In this document: positions 7,032 to 10,468 of the stretch, in pieces | Numbering within the stretch: position 1 is the stretch's first letter | Layout: every line of letters begins with the position of its first letter | Made by a program: the position numbers and the translations under genes | From: Lamprocystis purpurea | GTDB lineage: Bacteria; Pseudomonadota; Gammaproteobacteria; Chromatiales; Chromatiaceae | DNA length: 10,468 nt | Assembly (NCBI GenBank): GCA_020718945.1 | Contig: DYRB01000070.1 | Location: forward strand, 1 to 10,468 | Direction: 5' to 3' | Notes under the pieces: generated by a model | What the model was told of the DNA's origin: nothing | The model's database searches: none | What the model saw: the letters and a program-made list of their open reading frames with translations, nothing else

Positions 7032-8012
7032 ATGGCAGATCGGCGCGGCCTGGTGGAGGATTGGGTCCGGGCGACCCTGGGGGCGACGGACCTGGAACTG
7101 GAGCCGGCCTCGTCGGACGCCAGCTTCCGCCGCTACTGGCGGGTGCGTCACGGCGGCGGCACCCTGATCGCCATGGACGCCCCGCCGGGGCAGGAGGACT
7201 GCGGGCACTATGTGCGCATCGCCGGGCAGTTGCGGGCCATCGGCCTGAACACCCCAGAGGTTCTGGCCCAGGACCTGGGGCTCGGCCTGCTGCTGATCGG
7301 CGACCTGGGCAGTCGCCAATACCTGGATGCCCTGGACGAGGACAGTTGTGAGCGCCTCTATGGCGATGCCCTGGCGGCCCTGGCGACCCTTCAGGCCTGC
7401 GGCCCCACCGAGGGCCTGCCGGACTATGACGAGGCGTTTCTGCGCCGGGAACTGGGCATCTTCGACGAATGGCTGCTGGACCGGCACCTGGGGCTGCGCC
7501 TGACCGATGCCGAGGCGGCCGGACGGGATGCCGACTGGGACTGCCTGGTCGCCAATGCCCTCGAGCAGCCCCAGGTGTGCGTCCACCGCGACTACCACTC
7601 GCGCAACCTGATGGTGGTACCTGGGCACAACCCGGGGGTCCTGGACTTCCAGGATGCGGTGCTGGGCCCGGTCACCTATGACCTGGTCTCCCTGCTGCGG
7701 GACTGCTACATCGCCTGGCCCCGGGCGCGGGTGGAGGCCTGGGCCCTGGGCTACTTTGACCTGGCAGTGCAGTCCGGGGTCCTGGAGCAGGGCCATGAGG
7801 CGCGCTTTCTGCGCTGGTTCGACCTCATGGGGGTACAGCGCCACCTCAAGGCGGCGGGCATCTTCGCCCGGCTGCACCGGCGCGACGGCAAGCCGGGGTA
7901 CCTGGGGGACATCCCGCGCACCCTGGGATACGTGGTGGAGGTGGCGGCGGGCTACCCGGAGCTGGCCGGGCTCGGCCGCCTCCTAAGCGAGCGGGTCATC
8001 CCCGCCCTGTGA
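7032..8012 (+). CDS. amgK: AmgK-type N-acetylmuramate/N-acetylglucosamine kinase (APH fold)
   Basis: The 326-residue protein is an aminoglycoside-phosphotransferase-fold kinase. The catalytic loop is HRDYHSRN (185-192; D187 as base, N192 as metal ligand), followed by the LDFQDA metal motif (204-209). The N-terminal pattern DASFRRYWRV (29-38) matches the phosphate-binding strand of AmgK proteins. AmgK phosphorylates the anomeric carbon of MurNAc or GlcNAc recovered from peptidoglycan; with MurU this remakes UDP-MurNAc and bypasses de novo synthesis, the fosfomycin target. Divergence from lptD is the arrangement in Pseudomonas, which supports the call over a generic phosphotransferase. GTG 7008 is in frame, but ATG 7032 has the G-rich GGGGGGTGA before it and gives the usual N-terminus. 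No murU follows: the next gene is convergent and overlaps this one by 30 bases. Confidence 0.88.
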   Translation: MADRRGLVEDWVRATLGATDLELEPASSDASFRRYWRVRHGGGTLIAMDAPPGQEDCGHYVRIAGQLRAIGLNTPEVLAQDLGLGLLLIGDLGSRQYLDALDEDSCERLYGDALAALATLQACGPTEGLPDYDEAFLRRELGIFDEWLLDRHLGLRLTDAEAAGRDADWDCLVANALEQPQVCVHRDYHSRNLMVVPGHNPGVLDFQDAVLGPVTYDLVSLLRDCYIAWPRARVEAWALGYFDLAVQSGVLEQGHEARFLRWFDLMGVQRHLKAAGIFARLHRRDGKPGYLGDIPRTLGYVVEVAAGYPELAGLGRLLSERVIPAL

Positions 8013-9095
8013 CGGCGGGCGGGCAACGGGGTGCCCAGGGCGCTCGGTGAGGCGCAGCCAGGCCTTGCGGCTCAGGTGGCCGGTCAGCAGTCCGGGCGGC
8101 ATGCGCAGCCAGTGGGAACGCGCATAGAGCAGCCATTGGGCGATGACCGGCTCGCGGCGCAGCGGGTAGTGGGGGTCCAGGACCCGGGTGACCAGGCGGC
8201 GCATGAGGGCATCGGCCAGCGGCCCGGGGCCGAAGGCGCGCACCTCGGCCAGGACCCCCTGGGGTACCGGGACCTCCAGCATCAGGTGGGCGAAGGTCAG
8301 GGCGTAGTAGAGGGGGCGGCCAAGCTCCAGGCGCCTGGCCCGCTCCAGCAGGCGCGGGTAAAAATCGGTTTGGTCCGCAAAGGCTTCCAACTGGCCCTGT
8401 ATGTCCAGCAGGTCCTTAACCCCGTCCTTGACCTCCCCATCCTGAAAAAGGTGGGCAGCGGTGTGCAGCAACATGTCGCAGGGGTCCAAGACCCGCAGCC
8501 CGGGCCTGTCCAGGGGGACGGATTCGGCCCAGAGCAGGGCGGGGTCCGGGTGCAGGCGGCTGGTCAGGGGCAACAGGGCGTGGTGGACGTCGACCTCTAT
8601 ATCCCGATCACGGTGGCGCAACGGTGGGATTTCGTGCATCCAGGTACGGTAGTAGCGCTGGTCGTAGGCGTTGAGCTTGGTGGCCTCCCAGCCGCTGGCC
8701 AGGAGCCGCGCCTCCACCGCTGCCAATTGCTCCCGCTGCACCAGGACATCCAAGTCAGAGGCATGTCGCCCCAGGGACAGGGGCAGGCCGGCCAATTGGT
8801 AGGCGGCGCCCTTCAGAAGGATTACCTCTGTGCCGAGTGGGGCCAATGCCTTGCGGATGGCACGCACCTCACGGGCTACCTGGACCTGAATCAGTTCCGC
8901 GAAGTACCGGGCACCCTCCAGCGCATCCCAGGCCGCCCTTGGGCAGGCGTCGGCTACCCCGTGCGCCTCCAGCCGAAAACCGAGGCGGGCCAGGAGGTGC
9001 TGCGAATGGCCGGCCCTCAGCACCAGATTCCACTCGGTGGGCGACAGGTGCGGCGCCGTTTCTGGCCGGGCGAACAGCCTTAGCAGCGGGCTCAT
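7983..9095 (-). CDS. PF14907-type nucleotidyltransferase family protein (HPr-rel-A cassette)
   Basis: The 370-residue protein shows the pattern of the uncharacterised nucleotidyltransferase family PF14907: LLKGAA (93-98), the catalytic-type SDLDVLV (113-119) with two acidic residues, MHEIPP (153-158), and IEVDVHHALL (166-175) supplying the third acid. The C-terminal half is mostly helical. Family members occur in exopolysaccharide/exosortase regions and in some lasso-peptide clusters; the transferred group and acceptor are unknown. It is not MurU, whose fold and GxGTRM-type motif are different, even though it abuts amgK. The ATG overlaps the kinase stop (ATGA), so translation is probably coupled. 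A GAGG ribosome binding site lies 4 bases upstream inside a small hairpin. The TAG stop lies within the last codons of amgK on the other strand. Confidence 0.87.
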   Translation of the reverse strand: MSPLLRLFARPETAPHLSPTEWNLVLRAGHSQHLLARLGFRLEAHGVADACPRAAWDALEGARYFAELIQVQVAREVRAIRKALAPLGTEVILLKGAAYQLAGLPLSLGRHASDLDVLVQREQLAAVEARLLASGWEATKLNAYDQRYYRTWMHEIPPLRHRDRDIEVDVHHALLPLTSRLHPDPALLWAESVPLDRPGLRVLDPCDMLLHTAAHLFQDGEVKDGVKDLLDIQGQLEAFADQTDFYPRLLERARRLELGRPLYYALTFAHLMLEVPVPQGVLAEVRAFGPGPLADALMRRLVTRVLDPHYPLRREPVIAQWLLYARSHWLRMPPGLLTGHLSRKAWLRLTERPGHPVARPPSQGGDDPLA

Positions 9096-10021
9096 GGGAC
9101 CTCGGGTCCCGGTGCCGCGGTCATGTCGCCCAATGCTGCGATCACCGAGTCAAGGTCGCTGTATTCCACGCTGTAGCAGGCGCAGCGCCGGATCAGGTCG
9201 GTCAGGTGTTGGAAGCCGACCCGCCCCAGCACCCGGTAGTTGAACGAGTTCTGGGCCAGGCGCACGAAGGCGAGGCCCTTGGGGATGGGGCGCAGGTTGG
9301 TCGGATGGCCGGCGATATAGCGCGGGAATACGATCCAGGCCGGCGCGGCGGTCTCGGTCTGGCGACGGATGCAGTCGTCCGGGGGGCGGACATGGGCCAC
9401 GGTGCCCTTGCGCGTCTTTTCGAACTCGGGGCCCAGCTCTGCCTCGGGCAGGTAGTCCCGTATCACTGGGATGGACCTGTTCTTGAGCGGGATGGCCCGC
9501 GGCAGCGGCGCTACCCGCCCGGAGGCGCGCTCGATCAGGCCGAACTCGTCGGACAGCAGGCGCCAACCACGGAAGGCCAGGGCGGCCCCCAATGTGCTCT
9601 TGCCGGAGCCCGGCGTGGCGGGCATGAGCAAGGCCCGGCCGCCCCGCTCCAGGGCCGCGGCATGCAGCATGAGAAAATGGTTCGAGCGGGTGGCGATGGA
9701 CCAGTTGAGCCCCCACTCCAGCAAGGGATAGGCGTGGCTCAGGGGGTAGGGTTCGAAGGGCAGGGTGTCCTCAATGGCGAACAACGCCTGGGCCCGCCAC
9801 CAGCGCCTGGGCCCCAGGGGCCGGCGGATGGCGACATTGAAGCTTGCGATCACCGGGTCGGGGAAGACCTCGGTCTCCCCATAAAAGCGGGCCAGAAGGT
9901 CCAGGACCGGCGGGTAGGCGGTCTCCAGGCGGGTGACGAAGGGCCCGGTGCGGAAGTAAAGACCGTCGCTGGCGTGCCGTCCCAGGGCCCCCGAGCCGGC
10001 CAGTTCGCCCAACTTCATCAT
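9092..10021 (-). CDS. HPr kinase-related protein (HprK-related kinase A type)
   Basis: The 309-residue protein resembles the C-terminal kinase domain of HPr kinase/phosphorylase. A histidine (H120) in MLHAAALE is followed at the HprK distance by the P-loop PATPGSGKST (134-143) and then by LLSDEF (156-160), where D158-E159 occupy the place of the HprK Asp pair. The N-terminal 110 residues are specific to this subfamily and contain aromatic stretches (FYGETEVF, PRRWWR). HprK phosphorylates a serine of the carrier HPr; relatives in lasso-peptide clusters (such as the paeninodin kinase) phosphorylate the peptide. Here the target is unknown and no HPr gene is nearby. It starts 4 bases after the PqqD-like stop and overlaps the nucleotidyltransferase start. 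Either of two adjacent ATGs (10021 or 10018) may be used; no clear ribosome binding site is seen, consistent with coupling. Confidence 0.87.
   Translation of the reverse strand: MMKLGELAGSGALGRHASDGLYFRTGPFVTRLETAYPPVLDLLARFYGETEVFPDPVIASFNVAIRRPLGPRRWWRAQALFAIEDTLPFEPYPLSHAYPLLEWGLNWSIATRSNHFLMLHAAALERGGRALLMPATPGSGKSTLGAALAFRGWRLLSDEFGLIERASGRVAPLPRAIPLKNRSIPVIRDYLPEAELGPEFEKTRKGTVAHVRPPDDCIRRQTETAAPAWIVFPRYIAGHPTNLRPIPKGLAFVRLAQNSFNYRVLGRVGFQHLTDLIRRCACYSVEYSDLDSVIAALGDMTAAPGPEVP
9096..9110. repeat. Hairpin overlapping the nucleotidyltransferase ribosome binding site
   Basis: GGGACC (9096-9101) and GGTCCC (9105-9110) are exact reverse complements with a 3-base loop. It ends directly against the ATG at 9095 and encloses the GAGG ribosome binding site on the minus-strand mRNA. 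The bases also encode the last residues of the upstream kinase, so ribosomes finishing that gene would melt the hairpin. Confidence 0.45.
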
Positions 10022-10025
10022 GGGG

Positions 10026-10325
10026 TCAAGGGGTGTCCGAGTCGATCAGTTCCATGTCGGCCAGGTCAGCCAGTATGCCGGCAATCTTTCCCTGCCAGTC
10101 CGGCGACGGGGCCACCTCGCACAGGTCGGCCAGCACCGCTGCCAGTTCCGCCGCCGTCAGCGACGCCTGGGCGAGTTGCCGCAGGACCTCTGCGGGCAAT
10201 TCGTTGACCAGATGGGTATCCCCGGTCTCGGGGTCGAACACGCTGTACTCGCCCTCCCACTGGGCCCACATCAGCCGCTGCGGTCTCTGCACTTGCCAGC
10301 GCACGTCCTGAAAGGCTTGGGTCAT
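10026..10325 (-). CDS. Small PqqD-like protein (HPr-rel-A system type)
   Basis: This 99-residue protein has the size and pattern of PqqD-like proteins of the HPr-rel-A type: an N-terminal tryptophan-rich segment (W10, W20, W23), the strand-turn EGEYSVFDPETGDTHLV (24-40), then helical ELPAEVLRQL and a final helix DLADMELID (87-95). PqqD-like domains (RiPP recognition elements) bind leader peptides and deliver them to modifying enzymes, so it may present a peptide or protein substrate to the kinase and nucleotidyltransferase encoded downstream; this is inference. The frame is open back to 10442, but ATG 10325 gives the family N-terminus and is preceded by an AGGT, while the extra 39 residues are Pro/Gly-rich and unlike the family. 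It is the first gene of the cassette as far as the window shows, 4 bases before the kinase. Confidence 0.84.
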   Translation of the reverse strand: MTQAFQDVRWQVQRPQRLMWAQWEGEYSVFDPETGDTHLVNELPAEVLRQLAQASLTAAELAAVLADLCEVAPSPDWQGKIAGILADLADMELIDSDTP

Positions 10326-10364
10326 GTAACCTGGGCCCGGGGTGGGCCAGCCCGCTGTGCGGCC

Positions 10365-10392
10365 TGGCGCCCATCCAGTTTGGCACCCATCC
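10365..10392. repeat. Pair of 12-bp direct repeats upstream of the PqqD-like gene
   Basis: TGGCGCCCATCC (10365-10376) and TGGCACCCATCC (10381-10392) differ at one base and start 16 bases apart, 40-67 bases upstream of the PqqD-like start. Spacing near one and a half helical turns and position before an operon would fit a regulator binding site, although both copies also fall inside a short possible reading frame. Confidence 0.45.
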
Positions 10393-10406
10393 GGTCTGAC
10401 TCTGGG

Positions 10407-10429
10407 CTGAGTAAATTCAGGCGACTCAG
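10407..10429. promoter_or_regulatory. Inverted repeat upstream of the HPr-rel-A cassette
   Basis: CTGAGT (10407-10412) and ACTCAG (10424-10429) are exact reverse complements around an 11-base spacer that includes the only AT-rich stretch (AAATT) near the right edge. The dyad could be an operator. A TTGATT hexamer (minus strand, about 10446-10441) may be a -35 box, but no clear -10 is seen. Confidence 0.3.
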
Positions 10430-10468
10430 GGGATGGGGGCAATCAAGGGTGCCGAGGCCAGGCAACTG

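Noticed and set aside
6534..7877. A 447-codon minus-strand frame spanning amgK, the divergent promoter region and the lptD start
   Set aside because: It crosses the amgK coding region antisense and the lptD N-terminus out of frame. AmgK and LptD motifs are clear in the chosen frames.
7983..9095. Calling the nucleotidyltransferase MurU because it abuts amgK
   Set aside because: It lacks the GxGTRM-type N-terminal nucleotide-binding motif of MurU, is on the opposite strand, and has the LLKG / SDLDVLV pattern of a different family.
8837..10207. A 456-codon plus-strand frame antisense to the HprK-like and nucleotidyltransferase genes
   Set aside because: It is Pro/Gly/Arg-rich, lacks domain motifs and spans three real genes on the other strand, which have motifs and coupled junctions.
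10326..10442. N-terminal extension of the PqqD-like protein to the ATG at 10442
   Set aside because: The extra 39 residues are Pro/Gly-rich and unlike the family, and the ATG at 10325 has an AGGT upstream and gives the expected N-terminus.
1..10468. CRISPR arrays, tRNA, rRNA or complete insertion sequences
   Set aside because: No regularly spaced repeats, cloverleaf-like sequences, rRNA stretches or transposase motifs were found on reading both strands.

Overview
The window is high-GC (roughly two thirds G+C by eye) and densely coded, with strong G/C preference at third codon positions. The block lptD-surA-pdxA, with amgK divergent from lptD, is the arrangement known from Gammaproteobacteria. 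The composition and the accessory genes would suit a purple sulfur bacterium (Chromatiaceae) or a relative. That placement is inference, since no rRNA or other phylogenetic marker is present.

Layout, left to right. (1) apaG lies on the minus strand (65-454). (2) An intergenic stretch of 277 bases follows, containing an AT-rich palindromic element, then a probable 55-residue single-pass membrane protein on the plus strand (732-899). (3) A Gfo/Idh/MocA-family sugar dehydrogenase lies on the plus strand (1153-2088). It is separated by a short degenerate heptanucleotide array from (4) the convergent minus-strand operon lptD-surA-pdxA (6889 down to 2153). The operon genes are tightly coupled: lptD and surA overlap by 20 bases, and surA and pdxA share a GTGA junction. 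LptD inserts LPS into the outer membrane, SurA is the periplasmic chaperone that helps fold LptD and other barrel proteins, and PdxA makes a vitamin B6 precursor. (5) A 142-base divergent intergenic region leads to amgK on the plus strand (7032-8012), a cell-wall sugar kinase of the MurNAc/GlcNAc recycling route. (6) A three-gene minus-strand operon (10325 down to 7983) encodes a small PqqD-like protein, an HPr-kinase-like protein and a PF14907-type nucleotidyltransferase. It converges on amgK and overlaps its 3' end by 30 bases.

Two departures from the usual gene order stand out. rsmA (ksgA), normally between pdxA and apaG, is missing there, and the gap holds the oxidoreductase and the small membrane protein. 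murU, which follows amgK in Pseudomonas, is absent from that position, and the PqqD/HprK-like/nucleotidyltransferase cassette abuts amgK instead.

That cassette is the most interesting part of the window. Its families match the 'HPr-rel-A' set, which is known by name but not by function. The same three kinds of protein (a leader-binding PqqD-like protein, an HprK-like kinase and a nucleotidyltransferase) also occur as components of some lasso-peptide gene clusters. Here there is no cyclase, protease or HPr protein in view. The substrate is unknown, and the window ends just upstream of the operon.
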